Origin: Sphingomonas jatrophae
GTDB taxonomy: Bacteria; Pseudomonadota; Alphaproteobacteria; Sphingomonadales; Sphingomonadaceae
Length of the DNA: 64,000 bases
Assembly: GCF_900113315.1 (NCBI RefSeq)
Contig: NZ_FOZG01000001.1
Location: 1,426,001-1,490,000, forward strand
Direction: 5' to 3'
In this document: in pieces, positions 1-10,058 of the stretch
Layout of the letters: every line of letters starts with the position of its first letter
How positions within the stretch are numbered: position 1 is the first letter of the stretch
The notes under the pieces: generated by a model
What the model saw: the letters and a program-made list of their open reading frames with translations, nothing else
Database searches by the model: none
What the model was told of the DNA's origin: nothing
Translations under genes and position numbers: made by a program

Positions 1-1614
1 ACCGTTGCCGGCGTGCTGCGGCTGGCAGTGCTGCCACTCGCGGCGGTGATGGGTTGGGCATGGAGCTATGCTTTGCTCGTCGAGCATGGTGCGCCGGGTT
101 GGATGCTTACGCTGTCGATCGTGCTCGGCGTCGGCGTCCTGCCGCTTCTGGTCGCCAAGTTCGCCGAGACACTGGCGCGGGAAGCCATGACGCTGACAAC
201 GCGGTGGCGCCGGCCGACCATGCCCCTGCCTCGCCATGTCGGCCGCCAGCCCAAGGTCTCGATCCACCTGTGCGCCTATGCCGAGCCGCCCGAGATCGTC
301 ATCGCGGTGCTCGATCGTCTGAACCGCCTCGATTACGCGAACTTCGAGGTGTTGGTCTGCGACAACAACACGCCGGACGAAGCGTTGTGGCGGCCGGTGG
401 AGCAGCACTGCGCCATGCTCAACCGCGCGCTGGGCAGTCAGCGGTTCCGTTTCTTCCACGTCTCGCCGCTTGCGGGGGCAAAGGCGGGCGCGCTCAACTG
501 GCTGTTGGACCGCACCGCGCCCGACGCCGAGCTGATCGGCGTGATCGATGCGGATTACCTGTCGGAACCGGACTTCCTCGCCCGGCTCGCCGGCTTCTTC
601 GACGATCCGAAGCTTGCCTACATCCAGACGCCCCACGATTATCGCAACTGGCAGGGCAGCAGCTTCCTGACCGCCTGCTACTGGGAGTATATGCCCAGCA
701 ACAAGGTGGAGCTGCCGGGGGTCGCCGATGTCGGCGCGGGCTACACGATCGGGACGATGTGCCTGATTCGCCGCTCCATGCTGGAGAAGGCCGGGCGCTG
801 GGCGGAATGGTGCCTGACGGAGGATAGCGAGGTCTCCGTCCGCCTGCGTGCGGTCGGCGGCACCGGGCTTTATCTGCGTGAGACATTCGGCCGCGGGCTG
901 ATTCCGGAGACGTTCGACGATTACAAGAAGCAGCGTTTCCGCTGGACCGCGGGCCCGGTACAGCAGTTGCGGCGTCATTGGCGGCTCTACACACCGCGCA
1001 TGCTCGGCGGCAGCACCGCGATGGATGGCTGGTCGAAGCTGCTCGAAGTGATGCGTGGCATCGCGCCGCTGTCGCAGGTTGTCGGCATGGCGCTCGGCAT
1101 TGTCGGCCTGATTGCTGCGCTTGCCCTGATCCGCAGCGGCGTGGTTCAGCCGATGCAGCTGCCGACGATCGCCTGGATCGCGGCTGCGATCGGCACCTGT
1201 GCGGCGCTCGTCGCCACGTGGACGCGCTATCGCCTCGCCGGCTGCGCGACCCTGCGCGAGATGGCCTATGGCGAGCTTGCGCGGCTGTCCCTCTCCTACG
1301 TCCAGATGGTCGGCGGCATTGCGGGCGTGTCGCGCAAGCCGCTCGCATGGCGTCGCACGCCGAAGTTCAAGGCGGAGGGCAGCGGTCTGCGTGCGCTCGG
1401 CTCGACCATCCCGGAAACGGCTTTGGGCTTCGGCCATCTGCTTGTCGCAGGCGCCTTGGCCGGCATGGACGGCGGCGACCTCGCCACGGTCGGGGTGATC
1501 GCATCGGTGGCATCGTCCGCGCGCTTCTTCGCGGCACCCGCCATGGCGCTGATCAGCGAACGCCATCTCGCCGCCACGGCGCCCTCTGACACGATGGTGT
1601 CCGTCACGGCCTGA
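1..1614 (+). CDS. Cellulose-synthase-like GT2 glycosyltransferase (5' end outside window)
   Basis: Membrane-embedded family 2 glycosyltransferase that probably polymerises or transfers a sugar from a nucleotide-sugar donor at the inner membrane. The frame is open from base 1, so the N-terminus probably lies upstream; residues below are counted from the in-frame GTG at 13. Two hydrophobic segments come first, then a GT-A domain with all four signatures of processive enzymes: an acidic VCDNN segment, DAD at 179-181, TED at 269-271 and QRFRW at 307-311. Four further hydrophobic stretches follow towards the C-terminus. The motif set is that of CelA/BcsA-like and glucan or mannan synthases; no PilZ domain is visible. 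The polymer cannot be told from sequence. Confidence 0.88.
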   Translation, partial: TVAGVLRLAVLPLAAVMGWAWSYALLVEHGAPGWMLTLSIVLGVGVLPLLVAKFAETLAREAMTLTTRWRRPTMPLPRHVGRQPKVSIHLCAYAEPPEIVIAVLDRLNRLDYANFEVLVCDNNTPDEALWRPVEQHCAMLNRALGSQRFRFFHVSPLAGAKAGALNWLLDRTAPDAELIGVIDADYLSEPDFLARLAGFFDDPKLAYIQTPHDYRNWQGSSFLTACYWEYMPSNKVELPGVADVGAGYTIGTMCLIRRSMLEKAGRWAEWCLTEDSEVSVRLRAVGGTGLYLRETFGRGLIPETFDDYKKQRFRWTAGPVQQLRRHWRLYTPRMLGGSTAMDGWSKLLEVMRGIAPLSQVVGMALGIVGLIAALALIRSGVVQPMQLPTIAWIAAAIGTCAALVATWTRYRLAGCATLREMAYGELARLSLSYVQMVGGIAGVSRKPLAWRRTPKFKAEGSGLRALGSTIPETALGFGHLLVAGALAGMDGGDLATVGVIASVASSARFFAAPAMALISERHLAATAPSDTMVSVTA

Positions 1615-1692
1615 GAGAGGCGCTGGCAGGATTATGCGTCGGCTGTCATCGGCTGGCCGACCGCGTTCAAGCCATGCTCTTCAAGCTTAACG

Positions 1693-1727
1693 AAAACGCC
1701 CGTGCCTCCTGATGGGAGACGCGGGCG
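1693..1727 (-). terminator. Rho-independent terminator of the leftward operon
   Basis: Read on the minus strand this is CGCCCG, then CTCC, loop ATCA, then GGAG and CGGGCG, followed directly by TTTT. It lies 49 bases beyond the stop of the DUF4142 gene and fits as the end of the SRPBCC-ADH-SDR-DUF4142 transcript. No T-run follows on the plus strand, so it is not a good terminator for the glycosyltransferase. Confidence 0.65.
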
Positions 1728-1746
1728 CAATTCGTCGTGAAAGGCA

Positions 1747-1768
1747 GCGGGCGGGGTCAACCGCCCGC
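1747..1768 (-). terminator. GC-rich hairpin just after the DUF4142 gene
   Basis: A perfect 8-bp stem (GCGGGCGG / CCGCCCGC) with a 6-base loop starts 7 bases after the stop codon of the DUF4142 gene. On the minus strand only a short TTT follows, so it may act as a 3'-protecting hairpin before the stronger terminator farther on. Confidence 0.4.
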
Positions 1769-1775
1769 CAACCAA

Positions 1776-2252
1776 TTACATGCCGTTCAGCATCTGGATA
1801 TGGTGCTGGACGACGGGCACGATCTTGGCGGACGCCGCCTTGAGCGAGGGTGCGGGGCTGGACGAGGCATTTGCCTGGTGCAGCGCGAGTGCCTCCTGGT
1901 GCGAGACCTTCTGCTGCTGGACATAGAGCCGGTCGCGCGCCGCACCGCTTGCGGCCTTCAATGCGGCGACGTTGGTCTGCCCCTTTGCATCGAGCATCGG
2001 CGGCGGTGCCACCATCTTGGCCTTTGCCGCCGCCGCCTTCACGTCGGCGGTGCTCTTGGTGTGATCGCGGATCATGCCCTGCGCGAAGGATTTGATCTTC
2101 GGATCCTTGCTGCTCATCACCAGCTTGCTGGATTCGATCTCATACTTGTCGCTGGCACCCGCCTTCATCAGAAAGGCCTTGGGTTCGACCGGCTGCGCGA
2201 TGGCGATCGCCGGCAGGGCAGCCATTGCGGCGGCAGTCAGAAGCATCTTCAT
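1776..2252 (-). CDS. DUF4142 family exported protein
   Basis: Predicted 158-residue exported protein. Residues 1 to about 19 form a signal peptide ending in IAIAQ. The rest is mainly helical, Ala/Lys-rich and Cys-free, with the SSKDPKIKSFAQGMIRDH segment typical of DUF4142, a ferritin-like four-helix family often annotated as a predicted outer membrane protein. Its biochemical role is unknown; members often sit in stress-response operons. It is the last gene of a four-gene leftward operon, starting 30 bases after the SDR stop, and is followed by hairpins. The ATG lies behind an AAAGAGGAAACAAG segment that can serve as ribosome-binding site. Confidence 0.85.
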   Translation of the reverse strand: MKMLLTAAAMAALPAIAIAQPVEPKAFLMKAGASDKYEIESSKLVMSSKDPKIKSFAQGMIRDHTKSTADVKAAAAKAKMVAPPPMLDAKGQTNVAALKAASGAARDRLYVQQQKVSHQEALALHQANASSSPAPSLKAASAKIVPVVQHHIQMLNGM

Positions 2253-2282
2253 CTGCTTGTTTCCTCTTTGCTGGTCGATCGA

Positions 2283-3065
2283 TCAGGATTTGGCCGTGCC
2301 GGGTTCCGCCATGTTGCGGTGCTGCTCGGCGAGCACGCTGACGGGCGTGACGTGCGCTGCCGCGGCCTGTAGCTTGTTCTTCAGGCCGGATACGATGCTC
2401 GCCTTGCCGGACATGAGCGCGTCCCAGCCGTCCTTCGCGACCTTGGCCGCGTCGGCCTTTTCGGAGGTGCCGACCGACGTATCGAGCATGTCGGCACGGT
2501 CGAAGAACTCGGTCTCGGTCGGCCCGGGCATCAGGTTGGTCAGCGTGATACCGTCCGACTCCTTCAATTCGTTCTGAAGTGCGGCGACGAAGCTGTCGAT
2601 GAACGCCTTGCTGCCGTTGTAGACCGCCTGAAAGCTGCCGGGGATGAAGCCCGCGATCGAGCCGGTGACGAGCACCTTGCCGTCGTTTCGCGCCACCATC
2701 GGCTTCAGCACCTGCTGCAGCAGATAGGCGGTGCCGACGATGTTGGTATCGACCACGCGCCGCCAGTCGGCGACCGGCTGATCGAGGAAGGCTCGGCCGA
2801 GACCACGACCGGCATTGGCGCAAAGCAGATCGATCTGGCGACCGCCAGCCTCTCCCAGCACCTTGTCCACGCCCTCGATGGTCGAGAGATCCGCCTCGAC
2901 GGAGCGGATCTCCGTGCCGAATTGCTGGAAATCGCGCGCGGCGGCATCGATCAGCGCCTCGTCGGCGACAACGATCAGGTCGTAGCCGTCCTGCGCGGCG
3001 AGCGTGGCGAGTTCGAAGCCGATACCGGTCGACGCGCCGGTGACGATGGCGAGCTTGTTGGCCAT
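2283..3065 (-). CDS. SDR family NAD(P)-dependent oxidoreductase
   Basis: Classical short-chain dehydrogenase of 260 residues. The Rossmann motif TGASTGIG sits at 9-16, the structural CANAG motif near 85, the catalytic Ser in VTGSIAG and the Tyr/Lys pair in YNGSK near 160. The protein is probably cytosolic and uses NAD(P)H on an unknown carbonyl or hydroxyl substrate. It is the third gene of the leftward operon, 13 bases after the zinc alcohol dehydrogenase, so the two oxidoreductases are probably co-expressed. Confidence 0.9.
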   Translation of the reverse strand: MANKLAIVTGASTGIGFELATLAAQDGYDLIVVADEALIDAAARDFQQFGTEIRSVEADLSTIEGVDKVLGEAGGRQIDLLCANAGRGLGRAFLDQPVADWRRVVDTNIVGTAYLLQQVLKPMVARNDGKVLVTGSIAGFIPGSFQAVYNGSKAFIDSFVAALQNELKESDGITLTNLMPGPTETEFFDRADMLDTSVGTSEKADAAKVAKDGWDALMSGKASIVSGLKNKLQAAAAHVTPVSVLAEQHRNMAEPGTAKS

Positions 3066-3078
3066 GATATGTCTCTCC

Positions 3079-4266
3079 TCAGGCGTCCGCCGCCATGCCG
3101 GGCTTCAGCACGATCTTGGTCGTCTCGTTCTGGTGGTCGTGGAACAGCTTGTAGCCTTCCGGCGCCTTCTCCAGCGGCATGCGGTGCGAGATCAGGAAGG
3201 TTGTATCGATCTTGTCTTCCATGATCGCGTTGAGCAGGCCGGGGAGATAGTGCTGGACGTGCGTCTGGCCGGTCTTGAGCGTCAGGCCTTTTTCCATGAA
3301 GGCGCCGAGCGGGAACTTGTCGACGAAGCCGCCATAGACGGCCGGCATCGACACGCGGCCGCCCTTGCGGCAGGCGATGATCGCCTGGCGGATCGAATGC
3401 GGCCGATCGGTGCCGAGGAAGGTCGATGCCTTGATCTGGTCGATCACGTTGTCGAGGTAGAGGCCGTGCGCCTCCAGCCCGACGGCATCGATCACCGCGT
3501 CAGGGCCGATACCGCCCGTCATCAGCATCAGCGCGTCATAGACGTCGCTCTGCTCGAAATTGATCGTCTCCGCGCCGAACTTGGCGGCGAGCGCCAGCCG
3601 GTTGGGGAAGTGATCGATCGCAATCACCCGCTCCGCACCCATCAGGAAGGCGGACTGAACCGCAAACAGGCCGACCGGGCCGCAGCCCCAGACCGCCACC
3701 GTGTCGCCCGGTTCGATCTCGGCATATTCCGCCGCCTGCCAGCCGGTCGGCAGAATATCCGACAGGAACAGGACCTTGTCGTCGTCCACGCCCTCGGGGA
3801 TGACGATCGGGCCCACGTCGGAAAAGGGCACGCGGACATATTCCGCCTGTCCGCCGGCATAACCGCCGGTCATGTGGCTGTAGCCGAACAGGCCAGACAT
3901 TTCGTGGCCGTACAGTTCGCGCGCGATATCCTGATTGTCCGCGGGCAGGCCGTTCGGACAGGCGGAATATTGGTGCTTGCCGCAATGATAGCAGCTGCCG
4001 CACGCGATGGTGAACGGCACGACGACGCGCTGCCCCTTCTTCAGCGTGGACTTGGGGCCGACCTCGACGACCTCGCCCATGAACTCGTGGCCGAGCACGT
4101 CGCCCTTCTGGAGCGTCGGGATATAGGCGTCGTAGAGGTGGAGATCCGAGCCGCAGATCGCGGTCGACGTGACCTTGATGATCGCGTCGCGCGGATTGAT
4201 GATTTCAGGGTCGGGCACCGTGTCCATGCGGACATCGTGCTTCCCGTGCCAAGCGAGCGCGCGCAT
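3079..4266 (-). CDS. Zinc-dependent alcohol dehydrogenase (formaldehyde dehydrogenase-like MDR)
   Basis: Medium-chain dehydrogenase/reductase of 395 residues. The catalytic zinc ligands are present as Cys38 (AICGSDLH) and His60-Glu61 (LGHEFMGEV). The structural zinc loop is [15 protein letters not shown], and the NAD-binding motif is GCGPVG. Length and the long structural-zinc loop resemble glutathione-independent formaldehyde or threonine dehydrogenases. Its ATG overlaps the TGA of the upstream SRPBCC gene by one base, so the two are probably translationally coupled. The true substrate is not evident. Confidence 0.9.
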   Translation of the reverse strand: MRALAWHGKHDVRMDTVPDPEIINPRDAIIKVTSTAICGSDLHLYDAYIPTLQKGDVLGHEFMGEVVEVGPKSTLKKGQRVVVPFTIACGSCYHCGKHQYSACPNGLPADNQDIARELYGHEMSGLFGYSHMTGGYAGGQAEYVRVPFSDVGPIVIPEGVDDDKVLFLSDILPTGWQAAEYAEIEPGDTVAVWGCGPVGLFAVQSAFLMGAERVIAIDHFPNRLALAAKFGAETINFEQSDVYDALMLMTGGIGPDAVIDAVGLEAHGLYLDNVIDQIKASTFLGTDRPHSIRQAIIACRKGGRVSMPAVYGGFVDKFPLGAFMEKGLTLKTGQTHVQHYLPGLLNAIMEDKIDTTFLISHRMPLEKAPEGYKLFHDHQNETTKIVLKPGMAADA

Positions 4267-4850
4267 CAGCGTCCTTCCTCTTCAAGCTGTTCACGGGTGA
4301 TGACGTTCGTGGCGATCTCGCCGGTTTCCAGCAGCTGCTTGAAGCGCTTCAGATCGCGCCGCGCCTGGATGGCGGGCTCACGCTGGAACAGCTTGGCCAC
4401 GATCTTGCCGAGCGTGCCGCCCGGCGGATCGTAGAGCAGGGTGGCGGTGACCACCGTGCCGCGGTCGCCCACGTCGCGGAAGGTGACGCGGCCCGAATTG
4501 GGCACTTCGGCGCCTTCTTCGCTCGTCCAGGCGATCAGCCGCTCGGGTTCTTCTTCGGTGATGCGTGCGTCCCACTCGACCGTGCGGCCGGCGGGCGCCT
4601 TGACCACCCAATGCGAGCGCTGCTGATCAAGCACATCGATGCGTTCGACATTCTCCATGAAGTCGCCGAGGCGGGCGAAGTCGCGGAAGCGGGCATAGAC
4701 CTCGGCGACCGGGCGGTTGATCGTCACCGTCTGGGCGGTTGCCTGGCTGCCCTGCGCCTCAGGCACGTTTTCGCCGGCGACATCGACGCGGTGATGTTTG
4801 GCGGTGGTTGGCGGCGCGTCGTCAGTTCGCGCGGAGACCTCGTTCGACAT
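4266..4850 (-). CDS. SRPBCC family (START-like, cyclase/dehydrase) protein
   Basis: First gene of the leftward operon, 194 residues. After a polar N-terminal extension of about 38 residues comes a single SRPBCC helix-grip domain: [20 protein letters not shown], a central segment with [20 protein letters not shown], then the [17 protein letters not shown] strands and a C-terminal helix. Such proteins bind hydrophobic ligands; many alpha-proteobacterial members are annotated only as cyclase/dehydrase. The linkage to a zinc alcohol dehydrogenase and an SDR suggests that it delivers or modifies a lipid-like substrate, but this is inference. Confidence 0.85.
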   Translation of the reverse strand: MSNEVSARTDDAPPTTAKHHRVDVAGENVPEAQGSQATAQTVTINRPVAEVYARFRDFARLGDFMENVERIDVLDQQRSHWVVKAPAGRTVEWDARITEEEPERLIAWTSEEGAEVPNSGRVTFRDVGDRGTVVTATLLYDPPGGTLGKIVAKLFQREPAIQARRDLKRFKQLLETGEIATNVITREQLEEEGR

Positions 4851-4892
4851 TGTTCACTCCCGAGATGCTGGCCCCGGAGCGAACCATCAGAG

Positions 4893-6143
<1,251 letters not shown>

Positions 6144-6229
6144 TCCCGCCGCCCTGGTTTGGGGGGCGGCACTTGTGCAATCGGGAAGCTCCGGCTCGCC
6201 GCCGGGGTGAGAGAGTGGGGAACCTTTAG

Positions 6230-7642
6230 ATGGCCAATAAGGCAGCCGACGTTCTGAAGCTGGTGAGCGAGAAGGAGATCGAGTGGATCGACCTTCGCTT
6301 CACCGATCCCAAGGGCAAGTGGCAGCACCTCACCATGGTCGCGTCGGTGATCGGCGAGGACGAGCTGACCGACGGCCTGATGTTCGACGGCTCCTCAATC
6401 GAAGGCTGGAAGGCCATCAACGAGAGCGACATGATCCTGAAGCCGGATCTGGACGCGGTATGGGTCGATCCCTTCTCGGCCACCCCGATGCTGATCCTGG
6501 TGTGCGACATCGTCGAGCCGTCGACGGGTGAACTCTACAGCCGCGACCCGCGCTCCACCGCGAAGCGGGCCGAGAGCTACGTCAAGACGCTGGGTATCGG
6601 CGACACCGTCTATGTCGGCCCCGAGGCCGAGTTCTTCATGTTCGACGACGTGCAGTTCGAGAACAGCTACGCCGCCAGCTATTACAAGATCGATGACATC
6701 GAGCTGCCGACCAACAGCGGCAAGGCGCTCGAGGGCGGCAACCTCGCCCACCGGCCGCGTGCCAAAGGCGGCTATTTCCCGGTCGCTCCGGTCGACAGCG
6801 CGGTCGACATTCGTGGCGAGATGGTCTCCACCATGCTGGAAATGGGGCTGCCGTGCGACAAGCACCACCACGAGGTGGCCGCCGCGCAGCATGAGCTGGG
6901 CCTCACCTTCGGCACGCTGGTGACGACCGCCGACCGCATGCAGATCTACAAGTATGTCGTCCACCAGGTCGCGCATGCCTATGGCAAGACCGCGACCTTC
7001 ATGCCCAAGCCGATCAAGGAAGATAACGGCTCGGGCATGCACACGCACATTTCGATCTGGAACGGCAAGGAGCCGCTGTTCGCCGGCAACGGCTATGCCG
7101 GCCTGTCCGACATGTGCCTGTATTTCATCGGCGGCGTGATCAAGCACGCCAAGGCGCTGAACGCCTTCACCAACCCGACGACCAACAGCTACAAGCGGCT
7201 GGTGCCGGGCTATGAGGCGCCGGTGCTGCTCGCTTATTCCGCGCGCAACCGCTCCGCTTCTTGCCGCATCCCCTATGGCGCGGGCGCCAAGGCGAAGCGG
7301 GTCGAGTTCCGCTTCCCGGACGCGCTGGCCAATCCGTATCTCTGCTATGCGGCGCTGCTGATGGCCGGTCTCGACGGGATCGAGAACAAGATCCATCCCG
7401 GCGAGGCGATGGACAAGAATCTCTACGACCTGCCGCCGGAAGAGCTGAAGCAGGTGCCGACGGTGTGCGGTTCGCTGCGGGAGGCGCTGGAGTCGCTCGC
7501 CGCGGATCACGCCTTCCTGACCAAGGGCGGTGTCTTCACCGAGGACCAGATCGAGGCCTATGCCGAGATCAAGTGGGCCGAGGTGGCGCGTTGGGAGATG
7601 ACGCCGTCGCCGGTCGAATTCGACATGTACTATAGCGGCTGA
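6230..7642 (+). CDS. glnA: Glutamine synthetase type I
   Basis: ATP-dependent ligation of ammonia to glutamate, as a dodecamer in the cytosol. The 470-residue length is that of bacterial GSI-beta. Visible signatures are [10 protein letters not shown], the metal-ligand region [21 protein letters not shown], the ATP region [11 protein letters not shown] and NRSASCRIP. The adenylylation site Tyr399 lies in NLYDLPPEE, equivalent to Tyr397 of enteric GS, so GlnE control is expected. It forms the second gene of glnB-glnA and is followed by a strong terminator. Confidence 0.97.
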   Translation: MANKAADVLKLVSEKEIEWIDLRFTDPKGKWQHLTMVASVIGEDELTDGLMFDGSSIEGWKAINESDMILKPDLDAVWVDPFSATPMLILVCDIVEPSTGELYSRDPRSTAKRAESYVKTLGIGDTVYVGPEAEFFMFDDVQFENSYAASYYKIDDIELPTNSGKALEGGNLAHRPRAKGGYFPVAPVDSAVDIRGEMVSTMLEMGLPCDKHHHEVAAAQHELGLTFGTLVTTADRMQIYKYVVHQVAHAYGKTATFMPKPIKEDNGSGMHTHISIWNGKEPLFAGNGYAGLSDMCLYFIGGVIKHAKALNAFTNPTTNSYKRLVPGYEAPVLLAYSARNRSASCRIPYGAGAKAKRVEFRFPDALANPYLCYAALLMAGLDGIENKIHPGEAMDKNLYDLPPEELKQVPTVCGSLREALESLAADHAFLTKGGVFTEDQIEAYAEIKWAEVARWEMTPSPVEFDMYYSG

Positions 7643-7687
7643 GGCTGCTCTGACCGCCGGGGCAAAGGCCGCGGCTCTGAAGGAACT

Positions 7688-7719
7688 AAGTGCCCGGGGA
7701 GCGATCCCAGGGCACTTTT
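7688..7719 (+). terminator. Rho-independent terminator of glnA
   Basis: AAGTGCCC pairs perfectly with GGGCACTT, extended after one mismatch by GGG/CCC around a 7-base loop, and the stem runs into TTTT. It lies 46 bases after the glnA stop. The A-rich 5' arm would also serve the convergent low-complexity gene on the minus strand. Confidence 0.85.
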
Positions 7720-7729
7720 CCGTTACCGA

Positions 7730-8194
7730 TCAGATGCGCGGCGGCGTGCCGGGCGTCGTCGTCGTCGGGCCAGTGCCGACGCCAGTGCTGGTGCCGACAC
7801 CCGTGCTCGTGCCGACCCCGGTGCTGGTACCGGCCCCCATGCTGCCCATGGTTCCGGCGGAGCCTGGTGTCCGCATCGTTCCCGTCGTCGTGCCGGCCCG
7901 CGTGCCCGTGCTGCCCTGGGTCATCGTGCCAGTCGTCGCCCCGGTGCCGGACTGCGAAGTGCCTGCACGGGCCGAACCGCCAAGCGTGCTGCTGCCCGAC
8001 GCGCCTGCGCCCGTGCCCATGGTGCCGGTGCCAGTGCCAGTGCCGGCGCCCATCGTGCCGGTGCCGACCTGCCCGCTTGCCGAGCCGGTCGCGCTTGAGC
8101 CTGCCGCACCGCCGCCTGCCGACCCGGTCTGTGCCTGAACTGCGGGGGCGAGCAATGTTGCCGCCGCAAATGCGGGAAGAATGAACTTACGCAT
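7730..8194 (-). CDS. Low-complexity Gly/Thr/Ser-rich secreted protein
   Basis: Predicted 154-residue exported protein with signal peptide MRKFILPAFAAATLLAPAVQAQ. The mature part is almost only Gly, Thr, Ser, Ala and Met, without Cys or aromatic residues, and ends in repeats of GTSTGV and a Thr/Pro tail. The start is fixed by the ATG behind AGGAGAGTCAC; the open frame farther upstream lacks a credible start and overlaps the divergent gene. No family was recognised. Such sequences occur as disordered cell-surface or periplasmic proteins. It is divergent from a second protein of the same type. Confidence 0.65.
   Translation of the reverse strand: MRKFILPAFAAATLLAPAVQAQTGSAGGGAAGSSATGSASGQVGTGTMGAGTGTGTGTMGTGAGASGSSTLGGSARAGTSQSGTGATTGTMTQGSTGTRAGTTTGTMRTPGSAGTMGSMGAGTSTGVGTSTGVGTSTGVGTGPTTTTPGTPPRI
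7773..7844 (-). repeat. Four tandem 18-bp units encoding GTSTGV-type repeats
   Basis: Four consecutive 18-base units of the form GTGCCGAC(G/A/C)CC(A/C/G)GTGCT(G/C) on the plus strand; the fourth, GTACCGGCCCCCATGCTG, is diverged. They encode the repeated C-terminal hexapeptide of the low-complexity protein and are candidates for length variation by slippage. Confidence 0.8.
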
Positions 8195-8345
8195 GTGACT
8201 CTCCTGGGGTTCGGTCCGCGTCACCAAAACAGCGCGGCCGTCGTCTGGCGGGGATAACGAGCCGTCGGAAGGGCATGTTCCGCTCAGTGACGGAACGCAC
8301 GGCGAGGTTGCGGATTGAACGACAGACCCGATCAGGAGCCCGCTG

Positions 8346-8759
8346 ATGCACCGCCTTGCCACTCTCCCCTTGCTGATCATGAGCGCTGCCGCTGGCGCAC
8401 AGTCGCTTGGCACCACGGGCGGCACGTCGATGGGTGCGGCCGCATCGCTGCCGGGCACGGCCGGTGGCGCGGGCGGCAGCCTGTCGGGCGGGACGATGCT
8501 CGGCCGGCCGCCGTCGCCGCTCGGCACCACGAGCACGCTCGGGCAGCGGATCGATCGGGCCGCCGGGCTCGGCACCAGCCGGGCGAGCGGCGGTGTCAGC
8601 TTGCCGTCCACGCTGCGGCCGGAGACACGCGTTTCCGGCGGTGCGGGCGGTGTGCTGGCGAGTGATAGCGCGCTCAACGATGCCGGCCGCCCTGCCGGTG
8701 CGCCGCTCGGCACCACGCCGACCGGACCTGCGAGCGCGACGACGCCTCGGCCGAACTGA
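8346..8759 (+). CDS. Hypothetical Gly/Ala/Thr-rich exported protein
   Basis: A 137-residue product beginning with a short signal peptide (MHRLATLPLLIMSAAAGAQS). The rest is low-complexity Gly, Ala, Thr, Ser and Leu with SLGTTGGTSMG and PLGTT motifs, with neither Cys nor Trp. AGGAG sits 8 bases before the ATG, which supports translation. No family was recognised. It is divergent from the other low-complexity exported protein across 151 bases, and the two compositions are alike. The next gene, an efflux carrier, follows 48 bases later. Confidence 0.6.
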   Translation: MHRLATLPLLIMSAAAGAQSLGTTGGTSMGAAASLPGTAGGAGGSLSGGTMLGRPPSPLGTTSTLGQRIDRAAGLGTSRASGGVSLPSTLRPETRVSGGAGGVLASDSALNDAGRPAGAPLGTTPTGPASATTPRPN

Positions 8760-8807
8760 TCTTCCTCGGCGCTTGCACCCTCTGCTGCACTGCGCCATCG
8801 CCGCCGG

Positions 8808-10058
8808 ATGCACGAAACGAGCAGCAGCGACCGGACGCCCGAGCGGCCCGGTTTCAAGGAGTTCGTCGGCCTCGTCGCCGGGCTGATGGCGATCAACGCG
8901 CTCGGCATCGACATCATGCTGCCCGCGCTGCCGTCGATGGCCCAAGCGCTGGGGATCACGGTCGAGAACCAGCGTCAGTTCATCATTTCCGCCTACGTGA
9001 TCGGCTTCGGCTCGATGCAGATCGTCTACGGGCCGCTCGCCGACCGGTTTGGCCGGCGTCCCGTCCTGTTCCTGTCGCTGAGCCTGTTCGTGGCGACCAG
9101 CCTCCTCGCCACCTTCGCAAGCAGCTTTCCCCAGATCATCGCCGCCCGGCTGGTGCAGGGCATGGGCGCGGCGGCAACGCGGGTCTTGGCCGTGTCGATC
9201 GTGCGGGATCGTTATGCCGGGCGGCAGATGGCGCGGGTGATGAGCCTGGCGTTCATCGTCTTCCTCGCGGTGCCGATCCTCGCGCCCTCGATCGGCCAGT
9301 TCATCCTGCTGGCCGGGCCGTGGCGGTGGATCTTCTATTTCCTGGCCGCCTTCGGCGCCACGCTGGTCCTGTGGGCGGCGCTCCGCCTGCCGGAGACGCT
9401 TAGCCCTGAACTGCGCCGGCCGCTCGATCCCGGCACCATCGTCCGCGGCTTCGGGCAAGTGCTCCGGGACCGGACCTCGCGCGGCTACATGCTGGCGATG
9501 GCGCTCAGCTTCGCCTGCCTGATGGGGTTCATCAACTCGGTGCAGCAGATCTTCGAGCACGTGCTGCACCGGCCGGAGATCTTCGCCTACGTCTTCGCCG
9601 GCTGCGCGGGTGCGATGGGCGTAGGTTCGCTGCTCAATGCGCGGCTGGTCGGGCGGTGGGGCACGCGGCGCGTCTCGCAATCGGCGCTGATCGGCATGAT
9701 CACGCTGTCCTGCCTCCATTATATTTATGCCGTGACGATGGGCGAAAGCCTTTCCAGCTTCGTCGTCTTCCAGGCCTCGACCATGTTCTTCTTCTCCATG
9801 ACGGGATCGAACTTCGGCGCCATGGCGATGGAATCGATGGGCGCGATCGCAGGCACCGCCGCGTCGGTGCAGGGCGCCGTTTCGACCGTGCTGGCCGCAC
9901 TGATCGGCGCGGCGATCGGCCAGTCGTTCGACGGATCGACGAAGCCGATGATCCTCGGCTTCGTGCTCTGCTCGACCGCCTCGTTCCTCTGCGTGCTGTG
10001 GACCGAGCGGGGACGCCTCTTCCGCCCGCATCACCCCGACCCTGCCGCCGCTCAATAA
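8808..10058 (+). CDS. Bcr/CflA family MFS drug-efflux transporter
   Basis: Inner-membrane 12-helix proton-coupled exporter of 416 residues. The first helix carries the acidic motif ALGIDIMLPALPSM typical of the Bcr/CflA (DHA1) group, and loop 2-3 has the MFS motif A as GPLADRFGRRPVL. The helix 4 region contains RLVQGMGAAATRVLAVSIVRD. Members export bicyclomycin, sulfonamides, chloramphenicol or amino acids such as cysteine; the substrate here is unknown. Its 3' end overlaps the convergent tamB by 7 bases. Confidence 0.9.
   Translation: MHETSSSDRTPERPGFKEFVGLVAGLMAINALGIDIMLPALPSMAQALGITVENQRQFIISAYVIGFGSMQIVYGPLADRFGRRPVLFLSLSLFVATSLLATFASSFPQIIAARLVQGMGAAATRVLAVSIVRDRYAGRQMARVMSLAFIVFLAVPILAPSIGQFILLAGPWRWIFYFLAAFGATLVLWAALRLPETLSPELRRPLDPGTIVRGFGQVLRDRTSRGYMLAMALSFACLMGFINSVQQIFEHVLHRPEIFAYVFAGCAGAMGVGSLLNARLVGRWGTRRVSQSALIGMITLSCLHYIYAVTMGESLSSFVVFQASTMFFFSMTGSNFGAMAMESMGAIAGTAASVQGAVSTVLAALIGAAIGQSFDGSTKPMILGFVLCSTASFLCVLWTERGRLFRPHHPDPAAAQ

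Noticed and set aside
7773-7844. Short repeats considered as a CRISPR array
   Set aside because: The 18-bp units are directly adjacent without unique spacers and lie in a coding frame.
8195-8959. N-terminal extension of the low-complexity minus-strand protein through an open frame
   Set aside because: A good ribosome-binding site and signal peptide mark the start at 8194, and the extension is antisense to the divergent gene and the transporter start.
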